Shown here one piece after another: positions 1-9,807 of a stretch of DNA of 60,422 nt. The notes beneath the pieces are model-generated. The model saw only the letters and a list, made by a program, of their open reading frames with translations, ran no database searches and was not told where the DNA came from. The position numbers and the translations under genes are program-made. The stretch covers positions 1-60,422 of the forward strand of contig CAIQIE010000218.1 of assembly GCA_903871805.1 (NCBI GenBank), in the 5' to 3' direction. Numbering within the stretch: position 1 is the stretch's first letter; each line of letters begins with the position of its first letter. The stretch comes from an uncultured Planctomycetaceae bacterium. Its GTDB lineage: Bacteria > Planctomycetota > Planctomycetia > Planctomycetales > Planctomycetaceae.

Positions 1-901
1 ACCACCAGGCAAGCAGCGAAACCGTCAGCCATCCGGAAGCGGCGACGAACGCAGTGAGATGGATTCCAGTAATCGGCGGATCGTAGAGTACGCACTGCCC
101 CACGGGCCAAAGCAGCATCCGAAGATATTCCCAGAGAATCAGCGAGTCAGCCTCGAGGATTCTGAGCAGCCCAATTTCCATGTGCCCCCGAACACCCCCG
201 CCAATTGAATTCTGCGCCCCCATCGTCATTACGAGAAACAGAAACGCAATCTGGCCAGGGATGATGGAGGCTGCAATGGACTCAATCGGCCTGCGACGAG
301 TGATAAGCAGGTCGTAAAGCAGCACCACTGGCGGTAACACAACAGCATGCGCTTTGGCGAGTAACGCCAGAACGAGCAGCAAAAGATACCAGCCATCGTC
401 TCGTAGCGATCGATCAGGACGCATCCGAACATAGACGGCCCCAAGCATAAAGGCACTGCAGAGTAAGCCTTTTCGAGAGGAGATCCAGACTACACTTTCG
501 ACCTGAATCGGGTGCACCAGAAACAATCCCGCCGTTAGCCAGGCAGCAAACTGTCCTCCACAAAACCGTCGCATGACCGCAAAAACCAGCAGTCCATTCA
601 AACTGTGCAGCAGTAAGTTTGTCAGCCGGTAGCCCGCTGGATTCAGTCCCCAGAGTGTGTGATCCAACAGAAACGAGAAAATCGTCAGAGGCGCGTAATT
701 ACGCGTCACAACCTCTGTTGAAATGCCCTTCAGGTTATCTGGTGACCATCCTCGAATCAGCGGATTCTGAAGAACATATGCTTCGTCATCCCAATTCACG
801 AATCGATACGGCAGCGTATCTTTCCACATCAGCAGGGCTGCAATCATCAGCGTTACCCAGGGAAGCAGACCGCCGAAGGTCCTCAAAAGATCCCTTCGCA
901 T
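1..901 (-). CDS. TMTC-like polytopic membrane protein (partial, C-terminus beyond left edge)
   Basis: I translated the reverse strand: it stays open from an ATG at 899-901 to base 1, giving about 300 residues. The start is MRRDLLRTFGGLLPWV, a first membrane segment, then FVNWDDEAYVLQNP, then TRNYAPLTIFSFLLDHTLWG, LTNLLLHSLNGLLVF and HPIQVESVVWISSRKGLL. This series is characteristic of the TMTC/DUF1736-type membrane domain that often precedes TPR repeats in bacterial proteins related to protein O-mannosyltransferases. The WDDE acidic pair in the first periplasmic loop fits the GT-C fold. A GGAG about 11 bases upstream favours this ATG; an in-frame ATG 14 codons further upstream has no clear ribosome site. 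Any TPR region would lie outside the window. Substrate unknown. Confidence 0.7.
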   Translation of the reverse strand, partial: MRRDLLRTFGGLLPWVTLMIAALLMWKDTLPYRFVNWDDEAYVLQNPLIRGWSPDNLKGISTEVVTRNYAPLTIFSFLLDHTLWGLNPAGYRLTNLLLHSLNGLLVFAVMRRFCGGQFAAWLTAGLFLVHPIQVESVVWISSRKGLLCSAFMLGAVYVRMRPDRSLRDDGWYLLLLVLALLAKAHAVVLPPVVLLYDLLITRRRPIESIAASIIPGQIAFLFLVMTMGAQNSIGGGVRGHMEIGLLRILEADSLILWEYLRMLLWPVGQCVLYDPPITGIHLTAFVAASGWLTVSLLAWW

Positions 902-1197
902 TTGTCTCGGGTCTCCATTGCACAAACGATGCATGCATGTTTCACCCAACGGGGAAACCTATGGAGAACCTGGCTGCTGGCCCAAAAAAATCCCGGTGTA
1001 TTTTCGGGGACATCACGTTTTCCCGAAATAACCCGGATTGCATTACCGGCAATATCAACGCAACCCTGTCAATGCAAACGCGTGCCGCATTCGATACAAT
1101 GCGACCGACGGCTGTCTACCGCCTCCGACACGCTCTTCGTACGGGGCGGTGGCCTTCCTCACACCACTTCGCCATGACAATCCTACTGCAGAAACCC
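902..1197. other. Intergenic stretch without recognised gene
   Basis: This lies between the start of the TMTC-like gene and the stop of the next minus-strand gene. Open frames crossing it on the plus strand have no recognisable protein features and overlap the real minus genes. It should hold the promoter of the TMTC-like gene, but I do not see a convincing -35/-10 pair. Confidence 0.5.
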
Positions 1198-2274
1198 TCA
1201 GTTTTCGGGTGCAGCTGAGGCAGAGTCCAGAAGCGTTTCCTTCTGATTGCCAATGGATGTCAGAAGCGACTCTGCACCAAGTGCTCCAATCACAGTCTCA
1301 CTGTATCGGTACTCCCTGGAAATCATCAGGCCCCGCTTCATATCCAGTTGAAACTGCCCGGAAGGAGTTGCCTGGATCAACTGGGAGCGTACGGCAGAAC
1401 TGCGAATGGGCGTTCGTACGGAAGACCTGAATGTGACCGTGGCAATGTCCCCCGTCACGCTCTCCAGGCGATAGGTTCGCAGCACCACCACCTGCAGATT
1501 TAATTCCTGACTGCCTCTGACAGTCAAAGGAAACTCTTCCTTCCATGAATCCCCAGGTCGGACTGGATTCTCCGGAAGAAGCATCAGAAAGGACCCAGGA
1601 TCCTTCGACTTTGTTGACTCAGCCGTCGTGGCACTCACCGGCTGAATCTCTTTCTGCCCCAAACCGTCTGACTCCACAGGAGACTCGACGACGGCCGGAC
1701 GTACCTGCGATTCGTTGCCCTTCATCTGCGTTTCCTGGACGGCCTTTCCGGTTGACGTCAAGCGGAATGTCGGGGCATTGCCCCGCAGACTGTGGGCGAC
1801 TCCGCGGTAAACCTCCGGAATTTCCGATGCCTTCATCGTTGAATCAAATTCCACAGCAGCCTCATCATCGACCTGACGCTGCATCCAGACCTTCTCAAAT
1901 TGCATTGCCAGCGTACCCGCTCCGCTGGATTCGACAGTTTTCACTGTGAACAAACGGACCTGTCGAACCTGAGACACGTCAACGCGACGGTTTTCGCCAA
2001 CATGCGCTTCCAGCGTCATCTTTTGTTCCGACTGATAACGCAGTTGCTGTCCGGGCTCAAATCGATACCTCAGCGTCCAGGCACTTCCCGGATCCTGTGT
2101 CGCGTTCCCGTCGGCTGGCCCCGCAGGCATTGGTGCCGTGTTCGATGTCCCCGTTGCCAGCACATCCGCCTGCGTTTTGGCTCCAGTGGACTCGGCCGAG
2201 CCAGGACTTGGCTTATCAGCGAGGGGCACAATGATCGCCAGCAGGGGAACAATAAAAGAGAGATTGAATACCAT
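1198..2274 (-). CDS. Secreted conserved hypothetical protein
   Basis: About 358 residues from the chosen ATG. The N-terminus MVFNLSFIVPLLAIIVPL is a signal peptide or signal anchor, followed by a Ser/Thr/Ala/Pro linker. The body begins WTLRYRFEPGQQLRYQS and alternates beta-type segments (LFTVKTVESSGAGTLAMQFE, GDSWKEEFPLTV, ATVTFRSSV). It resembles exported beta-rich proteins common in planctomycetes whose function is unknown; I cannot name the family with certainty. The frame stays open to a GTG at 2391, which would put 39 residues ahead of the signal peptide, so 2274 is preferred although no strong ribosome site precedes it. It is transcribed in the same direction as its neighbours. Confidence 0.6.
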   Translation of the reverse strand: MVFNLSFIVPLLAIIVPLADKPSPGSAESTGAKTQADVLATGTSNTAPMPAGPADGNATQDPGSAWTLRYRFEPGQQLRYQSEQKMTLEAHVGENRRVDVSQVRQVRLFTVKTVESSGAGTLAMQFEKVWMQRQVDDEAAVEFDSTMKASEIPEVYRGVAHSLRGNAPTFRLTSTGKAVQETQMKGNESQVRPAVVESPVESDGLGQKEIQPVSATTAESTKSKDPGSFLMLLPENPVRPGDSWKEEFPLTVRGSQELNLQVVVLRTYRLESVTGDIATVTFRSSVRTPIRSSAVRSQLIQATPSGQFQLDMKRGLMISREYRYSETVIGALGAESLLTSIGNQKETLLDSASAAPEN

Positions 2275-2597
2275 GGAAGGTGTCTCAGCGTGAGGATGTC
2301 GTCGGCAGGCTGCAAGACTCCGGTTTGCTTCCTCCTCCCGATCCGCGAAAGCTATCACAGAAGTAACTTGAATCGCGAGGGGAGTTTTCACACGTCACCT
2401 GTGTCTCGCTGACACCGGGCAGGCCACGATTGGCCGTTTTTGCTGACGCCCGCCACTCTTCGGCAGATTTTGCCGAAGAATGGTTGTGTCAAATTCATTG
2501 GAGCGGCCGAAGCTCATGGCCTCCTCTGTGCTGCGTCGGTGCCCTCTGTGCTGCGTCGGTGCCCTCTATGCCAGTGCAGGCTCCGCAAGTCTGAAAA
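2275..2597. other. Intergenic region with short repeats and hairpins
   Basis: It holds possible upstream codons of the secreted protein (to 2391), a 9-bp-stem hairpin at 2457-2479 (TCTTCGGCA/TGCCGAAGA, loop GATTT) and a small GC hairpin at 2422-2435 followed by GTTTTT on the plus strand. No plus-strand gene precedes that hairpin. No gene is recognised. Confidence 0.45.
2524..2563. repeat. 20-bp tandem duplication
   Basis: The unit CTCTGTGCTGCGTCGGTGCC occurs twice head to tail, and a diverged third partial copy (CTCTATGCC) follows. It lies just past the 3' end of the minus-strand membrane protein gene, so it is most simply a replication-slippage duplication. Confidence 0.8.
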
Positions 2598-4310
2598 CTA
2601 CATTTGCAGGTATCCACTGACTCGCCCAGTTGTCATTGCACAGGCAAGGAACTGGCAAACCAGCAGTACCACCCAGCCACTTCTGCTCCCTGCAGATTTG
2701 ACCGACAGAATTCCGGTACCGGCCAGCAATATCAGCCACCAGGGTGTAATAAAACACCATAAGCGGGCCGCCTCACCCATGTTCTTTCCGGAAAACAACA
2801 GAAGTATCCAGATGCTGGCAAGCACTATGCCCAGCAAACTGAGGGCGGACTCATCGCTCCTGTGAGTTCCCGAAAAGGATTGCTCTGATCTGCCTCGCGG
2901 TATTCGTCTACTCGATTCGGCCAGAACCATGTTGCGCGTTGCGTTGTACTTACGAATCATTCCATAGATCGCAGCGATAGATACTGGCAGTCCCGCTGAA
3001 AACAGCATTTCAATCACGTTTACCGGCAGCCATTTCCACCAGGTGCGTGGAAACTGCGAGTAAAAGGCGGCATGGTTCAGGAGATTCCATCGCCACACTG
3101 TAAGCATGAAACAGCCCGTCCAGAGATTAAACAGGCAGAGGCTTAGAAGAAATGTGAAAATGACTGTGACACAAGGCAGAATATGATTCGTAAGGATGTT
3201 TACCTCAACGTCTCCGGTTGCTGATTTCATGTCTGTCGCCCTCGCAGATTTCTGCCGCTTCCATGTCATGAAAATCCGCAGAACAATCAATAAGCCGCTG
3301 GCCATTATTACTGGCAAATGAGCCAGACTAACGAGCAGACATGCGAATGACCAGACTCCCGCCAATACCCCCAGGATCAGCCTTCGCAGCATGGATCGGC
3401 TCTTCAGACTCATCATCAAAAGCAGCAGAAATACTGTTCCGGACTGTGCATACAAGACGTCTGAACGCGGCTGAAAGACGGAAATTGCCGGAATTGCTGC
3501 AGCCAGGACACCGACACGCCACGCGTCCTGATTTGATGTGAACTGAGAAATCAGTCCATAAACGACCGCAGGCAGGGTCGAACAAAACAAAACGGAAACC
3601 AGTGAGGTCAGTATCAGGGCCGCGAATTGATCGGGTTTCAGGGGAGCGGCCAGCGTTGCTTCAGCTTCCAGTCTGCGAAATGCGGACACAGTCTCCACAC
3701 TCACACAGTTCAGCAGCAGGCCACCTGGTCCGGGGTAGGTGGACGTAAACCATAACGCGGCTCTGTTGAAAAGAAAAAGACCCGGCGGGTGCGTCCCCTT
3801 ATGCAGAACATCTCCCTCGGACATTTCACGTTCATATTCCTGAAGGACCAGCCATGTCTCGCGAGGCTCTGTTAACGCCTGCAAGTAATAGCCAGTCGCA
3901 TATTTGTCGTAGAGGACCCACAGCGGTCTAAGTTCCCTGTGAGGGGAAGCTGCCGTCTGCAGGACGCTGGATTGCCAGAATACGGTCAAAGCGGTCAGAA
4001 CAAAAAGACAGCAGGAAACACCGCGCAGACGAAAACGGGATATCCGTCGATCTACCGTCAGGGCGAAAAATATCAGTAGGGTAGCCGACAGAAAAGCCGG
4101 GAGTCCGCGGTCAAGAAAACTGGCCAGATCCTCCGGAAGTGGCTGTCGCAGCCACACCCATTCATTGGGAACACCCAGCGGTAGAAAGTCGGATATCAGA
4201 ACAAACATCGTCAGCAGCACGGAAAGTATCGGCAAAATTGTGCTCAGCCCGATGAGCTTCACCATGCTGCGTCCGCCGCGAGAGCCGTTCTCCTCTCCGA
4301 ATTCATTCAT
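2598..4310 (-). CDS. Polytopic membrane protein, glycosyltransferase-like
   Basis: About 570 residues with a basic N-terminus (SRGGRSMVKLIGL) and roughly 10-12 hydrophobic segments spread to the C-terminus. A periplasmic-type loop near residue 190 contains HKGTHPPGLFLFNRAALW; a THPPG loop after early membrane helices is seen in GT-C-like mannosyl/arabinosyltransferase-related membrane proteins, so a lipid-linked sugar transferase role is an inference. No enzymatic motif can be proved by eye. ATG 4310 has GGAAG about nine bases upstream; a GTG five codons earlier (4325) with AAGGG upstream is an equally possible start. It lies between the secreted hypothetical and the symporter gene, same strand. 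Confidence 0.6.
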   Translation of the reverse strand: MNEFGEENGSRGGRSMVKLIGLSTILPILSVLLTMFVLISDFLPLGVPNEWVWLRQPLPEDLASFLDRGLPAFLSATLLIFFALTVDRRISRFRLRGVSCCLFVLTALTVFWQSSVLQTAASPHRELRPLWVLYDKYATGYYLQALTEPRETWLVLQEYEREMSEGDVLHKGTHPPGLFLFNRAALWFTSTYPGPGGLLLNCVSVETVSAFRRLEAEATLAAPLKPDQFAALILTSLVSVLFCSTLPAVVYGLISQFTSNQDAWRVGVLAAAIPAISVFQPRSDVLYAQSGTVFLLLLMMSLKSRSMLRRLILGVLAGVWSFACLLVSLAHLPVIMASGLLIVLRIFMTWKRQKSARATDMKSATGDVEVNILTNHILPCVTVIFTFLLSLCLFNLWTGCFMLTVWRWNLLNHAAFYSQFPRTWWKWLPVNVIEMLFSAGLPVSIAAIYGMIRKYNATRNMVLAESSRRIPRGRSEQSFSGTHRSDESALSLLGIVLASIWILLLFSGKNMGEAARLWCFITPWWLILLAGTGILSVKSAGSRSGWVVLLVCQFLACAMTTGRVSGYLQM

Positions 4311-4383
4311 AGATTTGTCTTCCACCGAGTTCCCTTGTCCAAACTGTTCACTCAGAATTCTGGCATCAACTGCCCGGGAAACC

Positions 4384-4424
4384 AGAAAAAAACAGCCCGG
4401 GTCAGTCGCCTGATCCGGGCTGCA
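4384..4424 (-). terminator. Rho-independent terminator of the symporter gene
   Basis: On the minus strand a long, nearly perfect stem (CAGCCCGGATCAG / CTGACCCGGGCTG, tetraloop GCGA) is followed directly by seven T residues. It sits about 60 bases past the stop of the minus-strand symporter and before the next minus-strand gene, which separates the two transcripts. Confidence 0.9.
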
Positions 4425-4485
4425 TGAATCCCGCGTTTGAACGAGCCATCAGTTGTGTCGAGCACTGCTGGTCACTTACGACCGC

Positions 4486-5838
4486 TCAGGACATCTCGCC
4501 CGATTTTTTCGGGGGATGGAAAAATAAGGCCAGCGCCAACGCTGCGACAATTGATGCGGCCATTGGCACCAGGAACAGGCCCCGGAAATCAGTGACACCC
4601 TCTTTGGTGTATACCGACTGCATCAACCACGGGCAGATAGAGTTGGCGGCAAGAGCACCCAGTCCCAGGATCATCACATTGAACAGTCCCTGTGCGCTCG
4701 TGCGAACATCCTTTGGAAAATACTCGTCAACAAAAATGTAAACGGTGGCGAAGAAGAATGCATAGCAGATTCCGTGAACAATCTGCACGAGGATGATCAA
4801 ATTCTGATCAGGCATAAATGCATAAACGGCAAATCGAAACGCATGCCCAAGGACTCCCACGATCATGGTGGTACGCCATCCAAGAGTCTTCAGTGTGGCC
4901 CCCAGAATCAGCATGGTAAGGATCTCAGCGATCTGACCGATGCTCATGACAGGCATCACCCAGTTGCCCTGAATTCCAACAGCCGGGGTCGTCAGGAACG
5001 TTCCCGTCCAGTTAAAGTAGCAGTTGTGTACAAAACTATCTATGAAGGCAACAATCCAGAGCACCAGCACGAACGGATGCTTCAGCAGTCGCAGTGCCTG
5101 CAACCATGCCTGCGACTCCGGACCGTTGCCAGAGGCCGCTGGTTTCGGAGGGGTATGAGGCAGCGTCAGGCTGTAGGCGGCCAGCAACAATGAGGCAATC
5201 CCGGCCACGACATAGGTCCAGCGGGTTGCACTTTGAAGTTCCGGGCCAGACAAACCACTGGCCAGAACCGTTCCCAGCCAGCTCACCAGACCATCAGGTT
5301 TGGCGGCATCAACCTTAGCCCAATCCACGAGGATAAAGGTGAAGGGCCATGCTGCACAAATCCAGCCGATCGTTCCACCAAGGCGAACAACCCCAAATTC
5401 GCTCTGAGCGTTCTTCATGTTCGCAAATGCGATCGAATTGGTGATCGAAATCGTTGGAACGTACAGGAGGCAGTGAATTGTCATCAGAAAAAAGAATGGC
5501 CAGAACGTCGTGGTAAAATACAGACCGACCATCGACAGGCCGCCCACCAAATGGCTGAAGGCAAGAAATCTCTGCGCCGAAAAATTGCGATCCGCAAACT
5601 GATTACTGAAGAACATACCGATGATCGACGCAATCGGAAACGCGTTCAAAATCAGCGACTGCTCAGAAAATAAATGAGCAATCTCACGCAACACGGGAAA
5701 CTGGAACATGTCTGCGAACAGTGCCGGGGGCAGTTCTGCAGAAAACTTCAATGCCGGCAAATATCCGAAGATCAATGGCAGCCAGGCGCCCCAAATAAAG
5801 AATTCCAGAAACATCATCACAAACAGGCGAGTCTTCAT
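4486..5838 (-). CDS. Nucleoside:H+ symporter family MFS transporter
   Basis: 450 residues with twelve expected membrane segments. The N-terminus MKTRLFVMMFLEFFIWGAW is the hallmark opening of the nucleoside:proton symporter (NupG/XapB-like) branch of the major facilitator superfamily. FFWGAW-type starts, an SIIGMFFSNQFADRNF loop between early helices, and FVDEYFPKDVRTSAQGLFN near the C-terminal half all fit. It should carry nucleosides or related small solutes inward with protons; the true substrate in planctomycetes, where many paralogues exist, is not shown by sequence. It ends HPPKKSGEMS. A strong terminator follows, so it is probably monocistronic. No clear ribosome site precedes the ATG. 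Confidence 0.85.
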   Translation of the reverse strand: MKTRLFVMMFLEFFIWGAWLPLIFGYLPALKFSAELPPALFADMFQFPVLREIAHLFSEQSLILNAFPIASIIGMFFSNQFADRNFSAQRFLAFSHLVGGLSMVGLYFTTTFWPFFFLMTIHCLLYVPTISITNSIAFANMKNAQSEFGVVRLGGTIGWICAAWPFTFILVDWAKVDAAKPDGLVSWLGTVLASGLSGPELQSATRWTYVVAGIASLLLAAYSLTLPHTPPKPAASGNGPESQAWLQALRLLKHPFVLVLWIVAFIDSFVHNCYFNWTGTFLTTPAVGIQGNWVMPVMSIGQIAEILTMLILGATLKTLGWRTTMIVGVLGHAFRFAVYAFMPDQNLIILVQIVHGICYAFFFATVYIFVDEYFPKDVRTSAQGLFNVMILGLGALAANSICPWLMQSVYTKEGVTDFRGLFLVPMAASIVAALALALFFHPPKKSGEMS

Positions 5839-6599
5839 GGCAGTAATCTGAAACCTTCTGAAATGAGGTGAAGCCTACTTCCTCCGTCGCAAAGCGACTT
5901 CAGGCGCCGCGGATCATGACAGCAGGAACAGTTTCCCACAACTCAAAGCACCCTCGTTCCTGCATCGCCCGGGAAAATCGGCGCGTCTTCGCCCATCGAT
6001 TGGCTTGTATTGTTCACTCATCGCAGCGATCTCGCCTTCACACGTACCCTCTGGCAGTAGAAATGCCAAAAAAGTGGCCGTGAAAAACGTCCGCCGTCCT
6101 GTTCATCTTACCACGGTGGCGCAGGGGCGCTGTCGCTTTTTCCTGATCATTGGCGGAAACTGGCCTGGCGTGTCGCAGGAAATCTGAAATTCGTCCGATC
6201 CACGTCCAGGATTGTGTTTGCCGTCTGGGGGGCGGCGAGTGATCATTGAAGTCTGTGACGGCATGTTCTTCAGGACCGTCCCGCGATTGATCACCTGTGG
6301 ATTTCGTTTTGGCCGACTGGCACTTGTCTCCCGGGCCGCCAATCCGGATCTGCGACTTACCATGCTTGTCAAACATGCGACCTTTTTAGTGATTTAATTC
6401 GCTCCTGCTGCGCGCAGTTCTTCCTTTACGGCTTGCCGCGACAATGGAATCAGAGTTTATGGTGAGCATTGGCTGACGGTTCTGTTGTTGAAATTGTTCT
6501 GCGGTATAGGTTGCTGCAGACGTCTTGATCTGCCGCTCTTTCGTCGATCTGTTTCCATGCCGACGCCCCTTTCTCGGATCTGCAGGCTGTCGCATAGTC
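5839..6599. other. Gene-poor region beside the IS remnant
   Basis: Both strands show only short open frames without recognisable domains or ribosome sites. It should contain the symporter promoter near 5839-5950. The 6400-6600 end may be 3' flank of the decayed IS1380 element, but I could not identify terminal inverted repeats. Confidence 0.5.
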
Positions 6600-6610
6600 G
6601 AAAGAACGCA

Positions 6611-7620
6611 GGCGTCAGATCGGGTCCAGTTCAGCAGGGCGATAAATCACCTTGTGAGCATACCGGATGATCTGACAGGGAACCTGAATCATCTGGTCCG
6701 GAAACGTACGAAACTCCATCGTCAGCAATCGGCCGCGATACGCCTTGTGCTTCTCCTGGTGTCGCGGTGAGATCGGCAGCAGTTGGGCTGCCCACGATTT
6801 CAGGGTGCATGCGAGCGAGGTCCTCAGCATGCAGGCCCCATTGCTCAGAACATTGTCTGTCGGTGCGTTCAGCGAGCGAACCCCGCTCTTCAATTGGGCA
6901 ATCAGGTTTTCCTGATCACACCGTTTGTCGCAGTTGCATACAACCTGCTCCGGCGTTAGAGATGGATCGTCGTTGCTGATGTAGAACAGATACCTGATCT
7001 CATCAAACAGAGCAGAATCCCCCGCTGTTCCTTCGAGATGTTCTTACAAACGACGATCATCGTGTAACCGCGGTGGCAAGCCGTGGGCTTGTACTCAAAC
7101 CCAGCAACATCTTCGTGTTCCAGATGGACATAGCCGCGCTGACGAATGATCTCGCTTTTCACGTTCACATGTTTGTCACGTTCAGTTGTCCTGATCGTCT
7201 GCTGGGATCGCTTCAGCGGTTTCCACGTCGTTTTTCGGAAGATCTTCAGACAAAGCCTCGAGATTTGCTGGGGTTTCATAGCCAAAATTGAACATCACGC
7301 CCAATTCATTCCAGCGATCCAGATACACAGTCTGACTGAACTTGCAGTCGCCTCACATGCGTATCTGTCGAAACTCGGCCTTCGTGCAGAAAGGAATCGC
7401 TTTGTCGAGTGGAACGGCGGCAGCGTCGGCACTGTGGATGCAGCCCGAGCGATTCGTGATTGCAAGCACCTCTTTCGTGTTTTCAAAACTGACCAGCTGT
7501 GGATGATAGCCCCAAAATCCCTTTTGAAAGAGATATCCATTCCGTCTATGCATGCACCTGTCGTCCCCACGATGACTCCATCAACATCAATTACAGCCTC
7601 GTTAAAACAATCGGAAGGTC
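6611..7620 (-). pseudogene. IS1380-family transposase remnant (frameshifted, N-terminally truncated)
   Basis: Read in minus-strand order, collinear fragments of an IS1380-type DDE transposase appear in several frames: EAVIDVDGVIVGTTG (catalytic DxDGT-like motif), GYHPQLVSFENTKEVL, PLDKAIPFCTKAEFRQI, then after a stop GDCKFSQTVYLDRWNELG and FNFGYETPANLEALSEDLP, later GFEYKPTACHRGYTMIVVCKNIS, then LKSGVRSLNAPTDNVLSN and the conserved tail RLLTMEFRTFPDQMIQVPCQIIR. At least four frame changes or stops interrupt it, and roughly the first 170 residues of a normal transposase are missing where it meets the FGE-domain remnant near 7620. It is therefore immobile. Confidence 0.85.
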
Positions 7621-7629
7621 GCTGATCCC

Positions 7630-8490
7630 GACGCTGGAGATTCTCCTTGATGACGAACGCCCCTCACCCGATCAGCCGATCAATGCGGCCATGGCACTCT
7701 GTGAGTATAGTGGCGAAGCTCTGCAACGGCTTACGCGGCTGATGACACGAGCCTCCGCCCGGTAAATGACGATTCTGTTTTCAGTGACTGAAAAGGAGAA
7801 AGTCGGGTTGGTGCGGAATGATTTGATCAAGGTGATTTGTGAGCAGTCTCGCGAGGATTTCCGTCAGCGGGATCGCGTGCGTCTGGGCCGTCGTCTGGGC
7901 CGTCGTCGCGCAATCGGCAATTGCCCTGCTGCGGCAGGGTGAACGCAGGGACTACTTTGAGATTTTTTCGGTTGCCAATACTCCGGAAACGCCCAGCCTG
8001 TTTGTTGCGCGGTGCCCGCAGTGGAGGCACCGTGGTCGATCTGCGACCAGAACGGGAAGGCTTTCGTATGCCAACAGAGTCAGAATGGGAGCTGGCAGCC
8101 CGTGGTGGACAAAGCACCGCCTATGCATTTGGTGGGGATGTCGAACTGCTGGTCGATTACGGATGGTACGATCGGAATGCAATGAAACGTCCCCACCCCA
8201 CCGCAAAAAAACGGCCCACAATTAGTGGCCTTTATGACGCTCACGGCAATCTTTACGAATGGACCTTTGATCGCATCGATCAGCCGCAGTTGCCATCGTT
8301 GCTCGTTGACTTCCTCGGCAGTGAAGTTGGCAACGGCCGCATCCTGCGGGGGGGCAGCTGGTCGTATGCCGCGGATCGATCTCGGTCGGCCTATCGTGAT
8401 GACGATGATCCATACAGCAGCGGTTCCAGTTTCGGCTTTCGGCTTGCACTGACCCCCTCTGAGCTCCCCGTGAGCATTAAGGGTGACTGA
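7630..8490 (+). pseudogene. Decayed formylglycine-generating-enzyme (FGE-sulfatase) domain gene
   Basis: Plus-strand fragments in different frames read as one broken large protein. PTLEILLDDERPSPDQPINA and AALCEYSGEALQRL-like helical repeat text ends at a TAA near 7763. SAIALLRQGERRDYFEIFSV follows at about 7908-7990. From about 8030 comes a continuous C-terminal FGE-sulfatase domain: GFRMPTESEWELAARGG, SGLYDAHGNLYEWTFDR, ILRGGSWSYAADRSRSAYRD and SSFGFRLAL. These match the C-terminal half of the FGE/SUMF1 fold as found at the end of large planctomycete kinase- or HEAT-like fusion proteins. The N-terminal half of the FGE domain is missing, so an internal deletion plus frameshifts is inferred. 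It probably makes no functional product. Confidence 0.7.
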
Positions 8491-8667
8491 TGCGGAATTC
8501 ACACGCAGCAGCCAGCATTCCGAAACTCGGACGTTCGCAAAAAAATGTGGCGTTCATTCATCGATCCGATACCTCGAAGCGACCGGGGTGGTCCAGACCT
8601 TCGGCAGATCCTCACGGCGTGCGACCGTGTCGTTCGGAAACCTGCGCGCGATGCCGGCTGGCCGGTT

Positions 8668-9807
8668 TTACCTGTGAAGAATCCCGGTGCGAGTCACCTT
8701 TGACCATTCGTGCTCCCACGTCATCTCGTCCCGCTGCATCATGGTCGTGGCATTACGAGACATCTGTTCCACAGCGTCTCGGTTCATCAGCAAATGCGTC
8801 ATGGCCGAGACCAGACTCTGTACATTCAAATCGTTCTCGATGATCAGACCAACGTGATTTTGTGAAATCTGATCCGGAAACTCACCGACATTCGTGGCAA
8901 TCACCGGCATACCCAGAGCGAAGTACTCATATAACTTCGTACAATTAGTACCGACCAGTTGATAACGCGGTGTCCCGGCCAGCATCGCCAGTCCCACGCA
9001 CTGTCGCTGCGAGGCAAACGTCCGAAAAAACTCGGGCGTGACCCCATTGTGGACAGCCACCCCTGAACGCTGCCGAAGGGATTCGATCAAAGCGGCATCA
9101 CCCTCACCAAAAATATGCAGCTCCGCCTGCTGCTGCAGTGACGGGGCCAGGTTCAGGAAGGCTTCTGCTGCAGCTCCGCAGCCTTTTTCGACGTACACAC
9201 CTCCGATGTAGACAAAGCAAAGCCGATCGGAGACAAGAGGCTGCCTGACTGTTTTCCGCCAGATTGAAGAAGGGTAGTTATGCATCTCCACCACAGCGGG
9301 CTGCCACCGCTGCAGATGTTTCAGCAGTGTCTGACGCCACTGATGGATACAGGTCACAAGCGTCACATGCGGGAGGCACAGGCGATGAATCCAGCGCACA
9401 ACGTTGCTGAACAGCCTGACCTTGAAGAGAGCTCCTGTGCCCTCCAGGGTATTCATTTCATAGTGGTCATGCTCATCGTACACGACAGGAATTCGGGATA
9501 GCCATCCTCGCACTATGGCCAGCGGAAGTACCGACCAGTGAAAACAGAAGACCGCAGTCAGGCGACTGTTCGATGTGTCGCCGATTTCCGCTGATGTTCG
9601 AGTTGTCTTCAGCACATTCAGTGGCCGCTCCGTCTTGTCCAGCACCCATCGATGCCTGGGTAGCGAAAATACACGAACACCGAAACCATCATCCTGAAGG
9701 CATTCCAGAAACATGGCCATCCGTTTGTTAACGATCCTTGACCCGTTCAGGCACAGCACGTATTTTCCGGTACCAGGACTGCCCTGCCCTGCGCCATTGT
9801 CATTCAT
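8668..9807 (-). CDS. Glycosyltransferase family 4 (GT-B fold)
   Basis: About 379 residues. The N-terminal half has a Rossmann-type opening YVLCLNGSRIVNKRMAMFLE, then RIPVVYDEHDHYEMNTLEG, the donor-side equivalent of GT4 proteins. The C-terminal half has the beta-alpha-beta series RLCFVYIGGVYVEKG, ELHIFGEGDAALIESLRQRS, VAVHNGVTPEFFRTFASQR and the nucleotide-sugar motif KLYEYFALGMPVIATNVGEF, with the expected Glu of the EX7E region. It transfers a sugar from an activated donor, probably to a surface polysaccharide or lipid acceptor. ATG 9807 has GGAG nine bases upstream; the frame stays open to 10080, but the extra codons look non-coding. It is downstream of, and co-directional with, the exosortase-TPR gene. 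Confidence 0.85.
   Translation of the reverse strand: MNDNGAGQGSPGTGKYVLCLNGSRIVNKRMAMFLECLQDDGFGVRVFSLPRHRWVLDKTERPLNVLKTTRTSAEIGDTSNSRLTAVFCFHWSVLPLAIVRGWLSRIPVVYDEHDHYEMNTLEGTGALFKVRLFSNVVRWIHRLCLPHVTLVTCIHQWRQTLLKHLQRWQPAVVEMHNYPSSIWRKTVRQPLVSDRLCFVYIGGVYVEKGCGAAAEAFLNLAPSLQQQAELHIFGEGDAALIESLRQRSGVAVHNGVTPEFFRTFASQRQCVGLAMLAGTPRYQLVGTNCTKLYEYFALGMPVIATNVGEFPDQISQNHVGLIIENDLNVQSLVSAMTHLLMNRDAVEQMSRNATTMMQRDEMTWEHEWSKVTRTGILHR

Noticed and set aside
2422-2441. Terminator-like hairpin GGCCA-CGAT-TGGCC-GTTTTT on the plus strand
   Set aside because: Only a 5-bp stem and no plus-strand gene upstream; on the minus strand no T run follows.
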